Shown one piece after another: positions 44,645-56,140 of a DNA stretch of 64,000 nt (position 1 is the first letter of the stretch; each line of letters begins with the position of its first letter). Position numbers and translations under genes: made by a program. Source of the DNA: Dendrobium chrysotoxum (lineage: Eukaryota; Streptophyta; Magnoliopsida; Asparagales; Orchidaceae); NCBI GenBank assembly GCA_019925795.1, contig CM034314.1:28575774-28639773 (forward strand), read 5' to 3'. Below the pieces are notes generated by a model that did not search any database, was not told the DNA's origin, and saw only the letters and a program-made list of their open reading frames with translations.

Positions 44645-47600
44645 TCAAGCATTTATATCAATCACTCCTAATCTGGTTCTCAAAATGCTGAATAAGTCAA
44701 AGGCCAGTGGTTTAGTGAATATGTCAGCCAGCTGATTTTCAGTTGCTACGTGGTGTAGCTCAATGTCCCCTTTTGTAACATGGTCCCTAATGAAGTGATG
44801 CCTAATGTCAATGTGTTTGGTTCTAGAATGTTGGATTGGATTCTTAGAGATACAGATGGCACTAGTATTATCACACAGAACAGAAATTGTGCCAACAGGT
44901 ACTCCTAAATCCAAGACTTGCTGCTTCAACCAAAGAACTTGGGCCACACAACTCCCTAAGGCAATGTACTCAGCTTCAGAAGTGGAAAGTGCAATTGAGT
45001 TCTATTTTCTACTGGACCAGGAGACTAACGACTGTCCTATAAATTGACAAGTCCCAGAAGTACTCTTCCTATCCACCCTACACCCCGCAAAGTCAGAATC
45101 AGAATATCCAATGATCTCAAAAGAGGTGCTGTGCCTAGGGTACCAAATTCCTAGGTTTGGGGTTCCTAAAAGATATCTAAGAATTCTCTTAACAGCAGTC
45201 AGGTGGGACTCTTTAGGATCAGCCTGAAACCTAGCACAAAGACAGACACTAAACATGATATCAGGTCGGCTAGCAGTCAGGTAAAGCAGTGAACCTATTA
45301 TCCCTCTATACTTCTTCTGATCAACAGATTTTCCATTTGAATCCTTATCTAACTGAACTGAGGAGGGCATGGGAGTATTGATTGGCTTGGCTTTGTCAAT
45401 TTCATATTTCTTCAAAATGTCCTTAGTGTATTTTGATTGATTGAGAAAGGTTCCATCATCCGTTTGTCTTATGCTAAACCCCAAAAAGTAGGACAATTCT
45501 CCCATTATACTCATCTCAAACTCTTTACTCATTATTTTAGAAAACTCTTCACATAAGTATTTATCAGAAGATCCAAAAATTATATCATCAACATAGATCT
45601 GGACAATGAGTAAGTCATCTCCTAATCTCCTCAGAAAAAGGGTGGTGTCTACGCTCCCCTTAACAAACTCTCTTTCTAACAGGAATGTGCTAAGCCTCTC
45701 ATACCAAGCTCTGGGTGCCTGTTTCAATCCATATAAGGCCTTTTTTAATTTATAGACATGATTTGGATATTGGAAACTCTCAAAACCTGGGGGTTGTTCT
45801 ATGAAAACATCTTCTTTAATTACCCCATTTAAAAAGGCACTCTTAACATCCATTTGAAACAGCTTAAATCCCTTATAGCAGGCAAAGGCTAGTAGCACTC
45901 TAATGGCTTCCAATCTAGCTACAGGGGCAAAAGTCTTCTCAAAATCAATCCCTTCTATCTGATTATACCCCTTAGCCACCAATCTTGCCTTATTTCTCAC
46001 CACCACACCAGAATCATTCATCTTATTCTTAAAGACCCACTTGGTTCCCATAATACTTTGATTTTTAGGTCTTTCTACTAACTCCCAAACATCATTCCTT
46101 ACAAATTGATTCAATTTTTCCTGCATAGCTAAAATCCAAAATTCATCCGATAGGGCTTGATTGATGTTGGTGGGTTCAGTCATTGAGATAAAGGCAGAAT
46201 GGTTTACTTCCTTCCTAAGTCCATGCCTAGTCCTAACACCTTCAGAAGGGTCTCCTAAGATCAGTTCCTTAGGATGACTCGAAGAATATCTCCAATCTCT
46301 AGGCAACTCTGTTTGAGGTTCTACCCTTTCCTCCAAATTTGTATTTCCAACTCCTTGGGTAACCTCAATAATCTCTTCATCTTCTACTTCAGATCTAGAC
46401 TCCTTAGGTTCAGATTCATCGAACACTACATGGGTTGTTTCTTCCACCACCAACGTCCTCCTATTGAACACCCTAAAGGATTTCCCCACACTTGAATATC
46501 CTAAGAACACTCCTTCATCAGATTTGGGGTCAAATTTTCCTAAGGGTGACTTCCCGTTGTTCAGAATGAAAACCTTACAGCCAAAGACATGGAGGTGGGA
46601 CAGATTTGGAGTTCTACCCTTAATGATCTCATAAGGTGTCTTGCTCAGTTTGACTCTCACATTCACCCTATTCAGCACATAACAGGCAGTGTTCACCGCT
46701 TCAGCCCAAAAGTATTTTGGAAGTGAATACTCGGCAAGCATGGCTCTAGCGGCTTCCACTAAGGTCTTGTTCTTCCTTTCAGCTACCCCGTTCTGCTGAG
46801 GGGTCCTAGGAGCTGAAAAATTGTGACTAATCCCATGATCCTCACAAAAACTTCCAAATCTTTCATTTTCAAACTCCCCTCCGTGATCACTATGGATGGT
46901 AATAATCTCACATCCTAACTTCTTCTGAATCCAAGTAGAGAAGGATCTAAACTCATCAAATGACTCAGATTTATGTGACAAAAACTTAACCCAAGTGAAC
47001 CTCGAATAATCATCGATAATCACAAAACCATAAACTCTCCCCCCTAAGCTGGCAGTGCTAATGGGTCCAAAGAGGTCCATGTGAAGAACTTCTAAAGGTC
47101 TAGAGGTGCTAATGTCCTTAACAGAGTGAAAAGAGGACTGGACTTGCTTCCCCAACTGACAGGCATCACACAGGTAATCCTTAGTGAACTTAAGCTTGGG
47201 CACACCTCTAACTAAGTCCTTTTGGGTGACTCTCCTAAGGGTTTTCATATTGGCATGACACAATCTCCTATGCCATAACCAAGACTCATCAGCAGCAGTT
47301 TTTAAGCAAATTGAATTATCAGATTTAATGCTACTTACATCCAGCTTGTAGACGTTGTTGATCCCTTGCCCCTGCAAAATAACTTCATCATTTAAGCTTA
47401 AAATGCAGCCAGTGGGCAGGAATTTGATGTTGTATCCCTTGTCACAGAGTTGACTGATGCTCAGCAGGTTGTGTTTCAGTCCATCTACAAGCAAAATATT
47501 ATCAATCATAAAGTTCTTTGAATCACCAATTATACATGTGCCTACCACCTTCCTGGTGGTGTTATCTCCAAGTGTAACCTTACCTCCAGTGAAATGAACT

Positions 47601-47652
47601 GATTTGCATCTCCAGTCATATGTCTAGAACATCCGCTGTCCAGGTACCACAT
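44645..47652 (-). pseudogene. SIRE pol: protease, integrase, RT, RNase H
   Basis: The protease active site LDSGCSRHM is at about 47650-47612. A 13-base deletion relative to the copy at 61.95 kb shifts frame near 47580. From 47548 an open frame of 848 codons has integrase zinc residues H93, H98, C127, C130, catalytic D158, D221, E257 (HMDLFGP, HSDHGGEFE, QQNGVAERKN), and RT with VFIEQPPGF and YVDD at 652-655, all intact. RNase H starts with YSDSDFAG and is cut by TAG where QNS is expected (near 45000). It continues to 44645 with ALSTSEAEYIALGS and HIDIRHHFIRD. The enzymes copy the element RNA and insert the DNA. Two lesions make a single polyprotein impossible without reversal or help in trans. 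Confidence 0.9.
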
Positions 47653-47693
47653 GCTCTCACGAGGTCTTGTGTGAGAGTACACCTACAAAAGTA

Positions 47694-49505
47694 TCAAACG
47701 TCAGTCTTAGGAACCCAAACAGGTTTGGGTTCCTTCTTATGAAAAGAAGAATGCGATGCATGCGTGCTGTGCTGTGAAACAGGCAGTTTGGGTCTCCACT
47801 CCCAATGTGTACTACGGTGAACAGTACAAGTGTGTGATATGTGTCCTAACATGTCACATGAAAAACATCTAACACCAGAAAAAGGATTAACTAAACGTCG
47901 TGAGTGATAGTGCCTCTTCCTAGTAGTGTATGAAACATGCTTTGATGAACTTACAACAGAATTTTTAAAAGGTGGCGGTGCATAAAACGGTTCAAAAGTA
48001 GGCGGTGTTTTGTTCTTTTCAAAAGCACTGATCTTTACTTTCAAAAACTCATTTTCTTTCTTTAAACTTGCAATTTCAAATTTCAAGGATCCCTTGCTAC
48101 TTTCTACTTCACATGCCATTGTATCTAATTCTTTAAAAGCTCTTTCTAAATCCACATGCGTAGTTTTCAATGAATCATGCTCAGAAACTAAATCAGAATA
48201 TTTTTTGTTCAATTCATCAAACTCATCAAGCAAAGACATGTGATTGGAATCAAGTGTGGAATAATCTTTAACTACAGAATCATGCTCTTTTTGCAATGTT
48301 AAGTAATCTAATTTCAAACTAGCATGAGTTTTCTTAAGCTTCCTATACGATATATGAATTCTTTCAGAAACTTCAAATAATTAATCGTAGGTAAGCTCAC
48401 ATACCTCTTCCTGGTCCGACTGACCAGGGTGATCATTAGCCATAAGACACAAGTTTGTTTCCTCCTCTTCAGCTTCAGTCTCAGAAGAGTTGGATGCAGA
48501 GTCTGCCCAGAACGCCTTCTGAATCCGCTTCTTATCCTTTCTGTACTTTGGTTTCTCCTCACCCTTTTCCTTGCTTGGGTGAGCTTTAAGAGTTGGACAA
48601 TCAGCCTTTATGTGTCCAGGCTTCCTGCATTCAAAACAAACAGATTTAGATGAACCCTTAAAGTTTTTATTGAACTTACCCTTGTTCCACTTCTGATAGT
48701 TCTTATGTTTCTTCCTTAGAAAGCTTTTGAATTGCCTTGTGATTAAGGCAACTTCATCGCTATCAGACCCGGAAGTGCTAGCATCTGAATCTTTGGCCTT
48801 TAGTGCCACGGTATTCTCTTTCTTACGTTCTCCTGCATCAAGTTGCCTTTGGTTCACCCCTTGCTCGTAAGCAATGAGTGATCCAAGTAAGCTGTCAATA
48901 GAGTAAGTATTTAAATTTTTGGATTCAGTAATAGCAGTAATCTTAGCATCATAAGAAGCAGGCAAACATCTTAGAATTTTGTTCACTCTTTCGTAGTTGG
49001 TAAGTTCTCTACCTAAAGCATGCAAAGAGGTAACAATCTGAGTGAACCTTATGTACATTTCTGAAATAGTCTCACTAGGTTTCATGCGAAAAAGTTCATA
49101 ATCATGTAACAAGATGTTTAACCTAGACTGTTTGACTTCAGTTGTACCTTCGTATGTTATGCATAATCTATCCCAGATTTCCTTTCCCGTTGTACAAGTA
49201 GAAACACGCATATAGTCTTCAGATTTTAAAGCAAAAAAGAAACAGTTCAAGCATTTTGCATTTAACTGTGCTAAATCGCGATCATCAAACGTCCAATCAG
49301 TAAAAGGCAGTTCAGTTTTCACATTGTTAATCAGTCTAAAAGGTGGTTCGTATCCGTCCTTAACTAACATCCACATGCGATAATCAATAGACTGTAGAAA
49401 AGTAGACATGCGTGTTTTCCAAAAATCAAAAGGAATATTGTCAAACAACGGTGGTCTTGTAATAGAATATCCTTCAGTAGTATTACGATTATTACAGTTA
49501 GCCAT
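47694..49505 (-). pseudogene. SIRE gag with one nonsense codon
   Basis: Starts MANCNNRNTTEGYSITRPPL; the UBN2-type capsid region follows (LNILLHDYELFRMKPSETIS, GSLIAYEQGVNQRQL). A zinc knuckle CFECRKPGHIKADC fits C-x2-C-x4-H-x4-C and is intact. After YD the codon is TAA, where the 60-kb copy has AAA (YDKLFEVS). The frame then continues about 220 codons with a heptad-rich coiled coil (SLLDEFDELNKKYSDLVSEH) and a second Cys/His knuckle CFSCDMLGHISHTC, ending PVWVPKTDV. Long C-terminal coiled coils are usual for SIRE gag. Only the one nonsense change was seen. Confidence 0.88.
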
Positions 49506-49540
49506 GGATCAAATTCAAAAGTTTTTAAACTTAAATTTTG

Positions 49541-49558
49541 AATCCCGCTCTCATACCA
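49541..49558 (-). promoter_or_regulatory. tRNA-Met primer-binding site
   Basis: TGGTATGAGAGCGGGATT on the minus strand, two bases after the LTR end; one base (G for C at position 7) differs from the canonical TGGTATCAGAGC. Confidence 0.85.
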
Positions 49559-49560
49559 CT

Positions 49561-50902
49561 TGAAAGTTCGAAAGGGATGTTAAGCCCTAGTGAACTAGTC
49601 CCGAGGCTAACCAAGAGGGGGGGTGAATTGGTTATTTAAAAATTTTACGATAACTACAAAAATCTTTTCGATACTTAGCAGCGGAAACAAGTAAACAATA
49701 ACGAAAAGATCAACCAACGATATTCACCCAAGCAGTTTATATTGAAAAGTTAAGTGCAAAACTGAATCAGAAAAGCAAACCAGATTTTATAGTGGTTCGG
49801 TCAACTTGACCTACGTCCACTCCCCGGAGCCTCCCCTCCGGGTATTGCACTAAACGAAAGTGACTCTCCTTTTGCTCCCACAGCAAGGCGGAGAAGCCTG
49901 CACAAAACACCTCCTTTTCACCACACGGTGAGGCAGAGAACCTGACCTCCTTTCGCTTCCTCCTGAAGCAGGCAGAGAACCTTCGAACTCCTTTTGCTTC
50001 CACCTGAAGCGGGCAGAGAACCCCGGATCTTCTTGCGAACGATCCTCCCACGAAGAACACCGACTAGACGACAGACGACGAGCGGAGAAGACGACTCTGA
50101 TCCGTGCTTGGAGCAACCTTAGTGAATCCCTCACTAACTCCCCCTCACAAGATCTCTTCTCTCTCTCCCAACTCTCTCTTCTCTCTAGGGTTTCTCAGGG
50201 AAGGAAGGTAGCAAAAGATTTTTCCCAATCTAGGAAAAAGTTCTTTTAAAGGAGGGCTTAAAATTTGCCCTAAATCTCAACTGGTCGGCCAAGATCGTCC
50301 AGGACGATCGGTAGATCGTCCTGTACGATCAGTTCAAATTCAGCTGATTCAGCCTGGACGATCTGGCTCATCTGGACGATCAGTAGAAAAAGTTGTTCAT
50401 ATCGTCCCGTACGATCCTGCGATCGTCCGGGACGATTAGTTCAAATTGAGGGAAATCGTCCAGAAGATAGTTCGGGTCGTCCAGGGAAATCTGTGCTGGA
50501 CGACCAAAAAATGACTTGATCGTCCCGGATGATTGGGTCATCGTCCGGTACGATTAGTTCAAAAAGACCCCAAATCGTCCTGTACATAGTTCTGGACGTA
50601 CAGCTTAAATGCACTAGACGATCAAGATCGTCCGGGACGATCCTGCGATCGTCCAGGACGATATGATCGTATCAACCATAAATTAATTGCTTTCCTTAAT
50701 TACCAGATTAAATTAGGCATGATTGTACTGGATCGTCCGGGACGATACACGTATCGTCCGGGACGATCAGACCAAGTATCTAAAAATAAGAACTTGCCTA
50801 ACTTGATCTGGCGGCTGAGAATTTCTGATTTGGGAATATCGTCCCGTACGATCCGTAGATCGTCTAGGACGATCGGCTCAATCAGACCCTCTTAACTTAG
50901 TC
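49561..50902 (-). repeat. 5' LTR of the SIRE element, truncated in U3
   Basis: Collinear with 41475-42816 at a constant offset of 8086. Six of the seven palindrome pairs are present (50294/50315 to 50838/50859). The last 318 bases of U3 are missing and replaced by foreign pieces. CpG sites mutated in the 3' LTR (ATCATCC) are intact here (ATCGTCC). Confidence 0.9.
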
Positions 50903-50992
50903 ACTGCTTTACCTGACTGCTAGACGACCTGATATCATGTTTAGTGTCTGTCTTTGTGCTAGGTTTCAGGCTGATCTTAAAGAGTCCCACCT
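50903..50992 (+). repeat. 90-bp inverted copy of the element's own pol
   Basis: Matches the reverse complement of 45201-45290 over its whole 90 bases with two or three changes (part of RT/RNase H, SRPDIMFSVCLCARFQADPK). It is flanked by the 9-bp direct repeat AACTTAGTC (50894-50902 and 50993-51001). Confidence 0.9.
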
Positions 50993-51007
50993 AACTTAGT
51001 CAGGCAA

Positions 51008-51112
51008 GTGTTGGATATTGATTTTAATATGCATCAAATCTGGTTTTGATGATGACCTTTAATGCTACTCGTTGGACTTTGCTTGATGCATATTAAAATC
51101 AATATCCAACAC
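51008..51112. repeat. Perfect 30-bp inverted repeat with 45-bp loop
   Basis: Arms 51008-51037 and 51083-51112 are exact reverse complements, starting GTGTTGGATATTGATTTTAA. The loop holds ATCTGGTTTTGATGATGACC, similar to the first bases of SIRE LTRs. It could form a strong hairpin or be two head-to-head LTR tips. Confidence 0.92.
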
Positions 51113-51547
51113 CAGCCAACAACTGTGTCTCATGTTAGCCTTATCGGTTGACTAGTCTCTTAAGTCAATTGCTAATCGCCCCTTGACTAACAACATTCCT
51201 TGCCTCCTTGACACCCGAAGCCCACCAATTTTTATGTTTTTCTTATCAACCGATCATTCCCCTCAATTATCAAGAGAATAATTAAGTTGATCACCTACAA
51301 TCACTTGATGGCAACTTAAGCATCTCAAAATTCCTATTGTGGCCACCATAGGAGATATCTTGCACAATTCACATCTATCGTTTTCCACATAAAAAATCTA
51401 ATTTTTCTTGAGAGCGGCTTTCAAATTAAATTCTTTGTGTGTGATGTTTTAAATCAAAGTAAAGCTAAATTCTCACTCCGCTATAAAAAATATTCTCACA
51501 CGCAACAAATATTTCAGATATACTATTGTATGACATTATTAATAATG

Positions 51548-51641
<94 letters not shown>

Positions 51642-51681
51642 TTTATTAATACAAATCTATTGATATTAAAATCAATATATT
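51113..51681. other. Intergenic sequence with a long (TA)n tract
   Basis: No gene; (TA)n covers 51550-51639, about 45 units. Confidence 0.6.
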
Positions 51682-51957
51682 CTAAGACCATCTCCAATTG
51701 AAAAACACATTTTTCACTCCAAAATATAGTAACACTTCAAAATGCAATAATTCATCTCCAATCGACTCTATTTCTTAACACCAAAAAAGAATATTTCGTA
51801 TATATTCTTTTTTAACCAAACTCCACACGCTAGCCTTTCTCCGCCTCCTCTTTCTCTGTTTTCACAAAAAGAAAAAAAAAATGTTCGTGAACAGTGCGAC
51901 ACTAATATTGATGATGGACGCTAAATACGGGTATGGAGTTCAATTTGAGATGACCTA
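51682..51957. mobile_element. MITE, about 275 bp
   Basis: Inverted ends AGACCATCTCCAATTG and, reversed from the right, TTAGGTCATCTCAAATTG. The style is that of hAT-type MITEs common in plants. No transposase. The exact target duplication was not resolved. Confidence 0.55.
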
Positions 51958-52430
51958 ACAAGCATAGACCTTACCATCATCATCATTATCATCATCATCA
52001 TCTCATTCTCCTTTTTTTGAGGGGGTATTTAAACCAATTAAGATAAACTCACACACACATCACTTATGCAAGACTCCAACTAATGACTTCTTAGTTGATA
52101 ACCAAAGCTCTTAACCAGCATATCAAAGAGACTTCGGTATCTCCTTCTAGTTATTTTATGTGAGAATTCAAAAAAGTCGAATTTAGACCGCAAGAAAAAT
52201 ATCTTTTGCATGCATCGCCAGCTAAAGCGAAAGCAATGCCATACACCTACAAATAATGCTTCTACACTTCTCTTCTCCACTTGTTTTTCGCTTCATTCCT
52301 TCTCAGTCTTTTTCTATTATTTTAAAATCTCAAAAACAAATGTAATCACAATTATTAAAAATAAAAAATTATAAAAAAAAACTTATTTGTTTTTATAATA
52401 AAAAAAGAAAAAAAGAAAAAGCTATTGAAG
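51958..52430. other. Intergenic sequence
   Basis: A (CAT)n tract is at about 51970-52001; a short frame at 52080-52280 has no known relatives. Confidence 0.4.
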
Positions 52431-53100
52431 ATTAAAGTTTCATTGGAGATAACTTTTTTGCTGCTTTTTTAATAATTTTTTATTACAAATATTTCATAAA
52501 AGCATCAAAAAGCAATAGCGAAAACCTGTCTCAAATAAAGCCTAAGATTTCGTTTGGAATACTTTTCTTACTATTTTCTAAAGTAGCTTTATAGTGCAAA
52601 AATTTCTAGTTCAAAAGTTTGTTTACTATAATGCTACTTTAAAAAGTAATAATAAAACTATCCCAAGCGAAATCTAAGGCTTAGTTTGATGTTGTTGTAC
52701 TTTTCAAACAGCAACTATAAATTTTGTTTAGCTACTATTTTTTATTGCTTTCAAAAAATTCTTGTACTAAAATATTGCTTTATATAAAGAAATTGTCCCA
52801 AACGAAACCTTAAATTTCATTTGAGACATCTTTCTTATTATTTTACTTTTCGTATCACAATCAAAATTTTTATTTAACCATTTTTTCCGCTATTTTCAAT
52901 AAATTTTTATTCTACGAAGCTACTTTTTACAATAACTTAAAAAAAAAACTATTTTCTCTACAGCTTTACAACATTGCAACCCTCTCAAACATTAAAAAAT
53001 TTTACATGTTTTTCTCTATTTTGTACAAAAGAGAAAAAATTCATATATCTTCATATGCCCGACTCGGGAAATAATAAACACTACCCGAACAGACCCTAAG
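52431..53100. mobile_element. Cluster of nested MITEs
   Basis: At least four end-like motifs of one family occur: GTCTCAAATAAAGCCTAAG, TTCGTTTGGAATACTTTTC, GTCCCAAACGAAACC and TTTCATTTGAGACATC. They alternate in orientation with poly-T/poly-A interiors. The same family cuts the NPH3-like pseudogene. Individual boundaries cannot be set by eye. Confidence 0.5.
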
Positions 53101-53342
53101 ATTGCTACTCTTTATATTACTGAATTCAATTGCTGAAATATGCTAACTTGATTTCACATATAGCTATGGTAATTGCAAAGGTTCTCAATCCTCAAAAGCA
53201 TCAACCTTATTTTATAAAGCTGGAATATAATTATGAAAGTAAACTTTGCACATGAAATTACACAAAGGGAAATAGCACTTCCTAAAAGTTTCATTTCAAT
53301 AGAATTAAAAACCTCAATTCCTACAAGCAAGTACATATTTTC

Positions 53343-53575
53343 TTATTTACCAAATAAGGACTTTATCCACCAAATACCCTTTTTGTCGGTTGGGCTTGCA
53401 CCATCACTCGCCGGAGGGGGATCTGCCTGAGGTGTTTTATGTAACTTACTAACATCATAGCCTTCTTCCTTTGCCTTCTCCAATAACTGATTATATAATT
53501 CATCATCAATATGAGTTGTCCTGCTAAGTATCTGTAATTCCAATGACAAATAAAACTATTCAGTACCAAATTTAA

Positions 53576-53648
<73 letters not shown>

Positions 53649-55923
53649 AATACCTAAACTTGCCAATTTGCTTATATATAATCCTCAAATTTGTTAAAAA
53701 AAAATTAAAAAAATAATAATTCTCAAATTTGTTAGGGCCTCTTGAGGATGGATGTGACTACAGTGTTTTATAAATGTCAAGCTTTTATATGGAAAGTAAT
53801 TTTTTCATAGATGTTGTAAATATTATAAATATATTCTTTTTAGAAAATACAATAACTTTTTTTTTAAACTACTATACCAGTAACTCAGGTTATAAAAAAC
53901 AGTTTACCACCATAAAAAATTCTGAAAAATAACAAAAAAGTAGAAGCTAAATGGAACTATAATTGAAATCTGAAAAGCAAATCAATGAGAAAATTATTCC
54001 AAACAGACCCTATCACTATGATACATCTTAACCTTCATATAAAAGCCAGAAAGAAAAGTGATTTTCTTTCTTTCTTTGAGATAAAAGTTAAGGCTTTTAA
54101 AATAAGTGAGATTTTTATTGTACTAAAAAATTTTGAGCCATATGCAAGTTTATTAGAGCCAAATTTGAGATTTTTATTGTATTAAATTTAAATAAGAATT
54201 TAATTTTTAACATGGCACAATGAAGGAAAAGGATTCATGTAGCCGACCCCACATGGTGGGATATAGAGTTGCATATGCAAAGTTTAGTGGTTAGATATGT
54301 GCATGTAAAAACTAAGTAGGCCATTTAAAGGCAAGATCCCCTTCTTGATCTGTTAACACAAATCAAAATTAGAAACGACTTAGGTTCTATTTGAGATGAT
54401 TATAATTTTTTATAAAATTAGTTGTGGAAAAAATAATTTTGCTACTATGATTGCAAAAAAAAAAAAATTTAAAAACAAATAAAAAGCAACAAAAAAAATA
54501 ATAGTCAAATAAAATTGTGATTTTTATCTGAAAACATAACAGTCACAAATGCAAAAGCTGTCCCAAATAGAAGATATTATTACATGCGGAGTCAGGACGT
54601 AGCTTTCGTCCGGATTCCAATCACGCATTTACGTGTATTTTCTCTCACTAGCACACAACCCGTGTATAAGAGAGAGGAAAAAAACACACGTGTAAATACG
54701 CGATAATTTTTCCCCAAACAGACCCTTAATAATTTTTTAGTAGAGAAATCTCGGTTTTGTGTTTAGGTAAGCTAATATTTTTTATTTATAAAATGTTGCT
54801 ATTCAAGTGACTGTGAGGAATGGGGAAAATTAGGTCAAGAGAACCCAAGCAGTTATCAGTGAACAGTCGTTTCAAACAAACGAATCTCCGTTGACCTCTT
54901 ACCATCCTATTAGCAGATGCATCTCATTAAATTAATCAAATCTTTGAATCGAAATAATTATTAAGTCATTGAAAATGAAACCAACTTGAAACTCGCTAAG
55001 TTTCAAGTTGCTCAAAGATTTCATAAAATGCCCAAAAGAAACAGATCCTACACAATCCTCAATATTATGCTACTAAACTCGCTCCAATGAGTTATGAAAT
55101 CTTCGACCCGTTTAGTATTCGTCTGCCGAGTAGGTGTTCTTTGTTGGATTCAATTTAAACCAAATCATTCAAGAGAATTTTTGAATCCTAATCTCTTTCT
55201 CACTGCTCTCCGAATCCATATGGAGTCTTAATATCTCCAGATACAAATATAACTGATTCATCGATCGACTTTTCATCAAATCCCAATACCAAATCAATAT
55301 ATATTCTTCGCGTAAGATTCTATGAAGGCTCGTATATGTATGCCCGACATAAAAATAGACAAAATGCTTGCGAGCTTTATTAGAATCTTGAGATAAGAAA
55401 ACAAGAAATTAAATCCTTCCATCGAATCTACCTCATCAATAATCCCCCAACGATTTTGTTCATCCTTCTTCATCGCATCAAAAAATTTTTAAGAAAACAA
55501 AAAACGCAATCAACAATATACATTCAAAGGTGAGAAAATACTAACCCAGAGATAACTACGAGCCGGCTCTCCAATAAGGGCATAAGTATAATCCGGATCA
55601 AGGAAGAGAACCCAATAGTTTCCGGTGACAGGAATGATTGGGAAAAAGGGCGGAACGTAGAATTTCACCTTAAACTTAGCCTCATCGTTGTTAGGATTTG
55701 CCTTATAAGCAGAACCCTCGATAGAATCCCTCTTTCCACGGCTCCAGGTCTCATTAAGAACATGAACGGTTCCATCGGCATTCAGAGAATAGGTCGCACG
55801 GGTGTTCACACCGTCTCTGGGTTGGAAAAACGAAGGTATTGAAGCAATTTCATACCATCTTCCAATGTATCTGTTAAGGTCGAGACCATGGACTACAGTC
55901 ATCTCTTTGCTCCCTTTCCCCAT
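53343..55923 (-). CDS. TIL: Temperature-induced lipocalin, two exons
   Basis: A lipocalin that binds small hydrophobic ligands and in plants protects membranes under heat, cold and oxidative stress; no signal peptide is visible. Exon 1, 55923-55546 (126 codons), starts MGKGSKEMTVVHGLDLNRYI and has the lipocalin GxW motif at G21-W23 (YIGRWYEIASIPSFFQP), then NGTV-like HVLNETWSRGKRDSIEGSAY and KFKVKFYVPPFFPIIPVTG. It ends RSYLW at donor GTTAGT. Exon 2, 53531-53343 (62 codons and stop), follows acceptor TTACAG: ILSRTTHIDDELYNQLLEKA, KLHKTPQADPPP, and the family C-terminus WWIKSLFGK. The joined product has 188 residues, the normal length. The frame is whole, so the gene is probably functional. 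The 2014-bp intron holds a (TA)n tract, a LINE tail and MITEs. Confidence 0.93.
53579..53645. repeat. (TA)n microsatellite in the TIL intron
   Basis: About 33 TA units. Confidence 0.95.
54110..54275 (+). pseudogene. 3' tail of an RTE-type LINE in the TIL intron
   Basis: ATTCATGTAGCCGACCCCAC at 54233-54252, preceded by TGGCACAATGAAGGAAAAGG, is the same terminus as that of the LINE at 6050-6088. Upstream A/T-rich text is weakly similar. It lies antisense to TIL. Confidence 0.6.
54376..54572. mobile_element. MITE in the TIL intron
   Basis: Ends GTTCTATTTGAGATGATT and, from the right, CTTCTATTTGGGACAGCTTT form inverted repeats; about 197 bp, A/T-rich. Same family as in the 52.4-kb cluster. Confidence 0.6.
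54625..54712. repeat. Fold-back MITE-like palindrome
   Basis: ACGCATTTACGTGTATTTTC near 54632 pairs with AACACACGTGTAAATACGCG near 54690-54705, enclosing CTCTC/GAGAG arms; it could form a hairpin in the intron. Confidence 0.6.
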
Positions 55924-55991
55924 TTTCTCTTCTTCTGCTTTTTTTGCTTTCGCTTCTTCGGTCGGTTTGTAGAGGGTGAGGGTTTCTGGGG

Positions 55992-55999
55992 CTTATATT
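55992..55999 (-). promoter_or_regulatory. Probable TATA box of TIL
   Basis: AATATAAGC on the minus strand, about 70 bases upstream of the TIL ATG, the only TATA-like word in the proper range. Confidence 0.4.
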
Positions 56000-56108
56000 G
56001 GAATATTTTTGGGAAGGGTAGGGCCTGGGAGGATAACGTTGGAGACGGAGGAGGGGGACGTGGAGGGTTTATAACTCCATGTTAACTGTTATGCAAATTT
56101 GTCCTCAT

Positions 56109-56140
56109 CTTCCAGAAATTTTGATCATGCTTCGTCACGA
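56109..56140 (-). promoter_or_regulatory. Possible heat-shock element upstream of TIL
   Basis: Plus strand CTTCCAGAAATTTTG contains TTC-CA-GAA-AT-TTt, two perfect and one near-perfect alternating 5-bp units of the heat-shock factor site, about 187-200 bases before the ATG. The next bases hold CTTCGTCACGAAG, a short palindrome with two more TTC/GAA half-sites. Heat induction is known for the family; the site itself is inference. Confidence 0.4.

Larger units (their letters stand above)
41475..50902 (-). mobile_element. Nearly intact SIRE-type Ty1/copia element
   Basis: In minus orientation: 5' LTR (50902-49561, truncated), primer site, gag, pol (protease, integrase, RT, RNase H), a 1.5-kb untranslated spacer, polypurine tract and 3' LTR (43134-41475). 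By eye the LTRs differ at about 23 of 1342 shared positions and have no indels, so the copy is young. Only three coding lesions were seen: a TAA in gag near 48380, a 13-base deletion after the protease near 47580, and a TAG before the RNase H end near 45000. The outer (U3) end of the 5' LTR was replaced by rearranged DNA (50903-51112). Confidence 0.92.

Noticed and set aside
51550..51639. (TA)n tract encoding a YIYIYI frame
   Set aside because: Microsatellite only.
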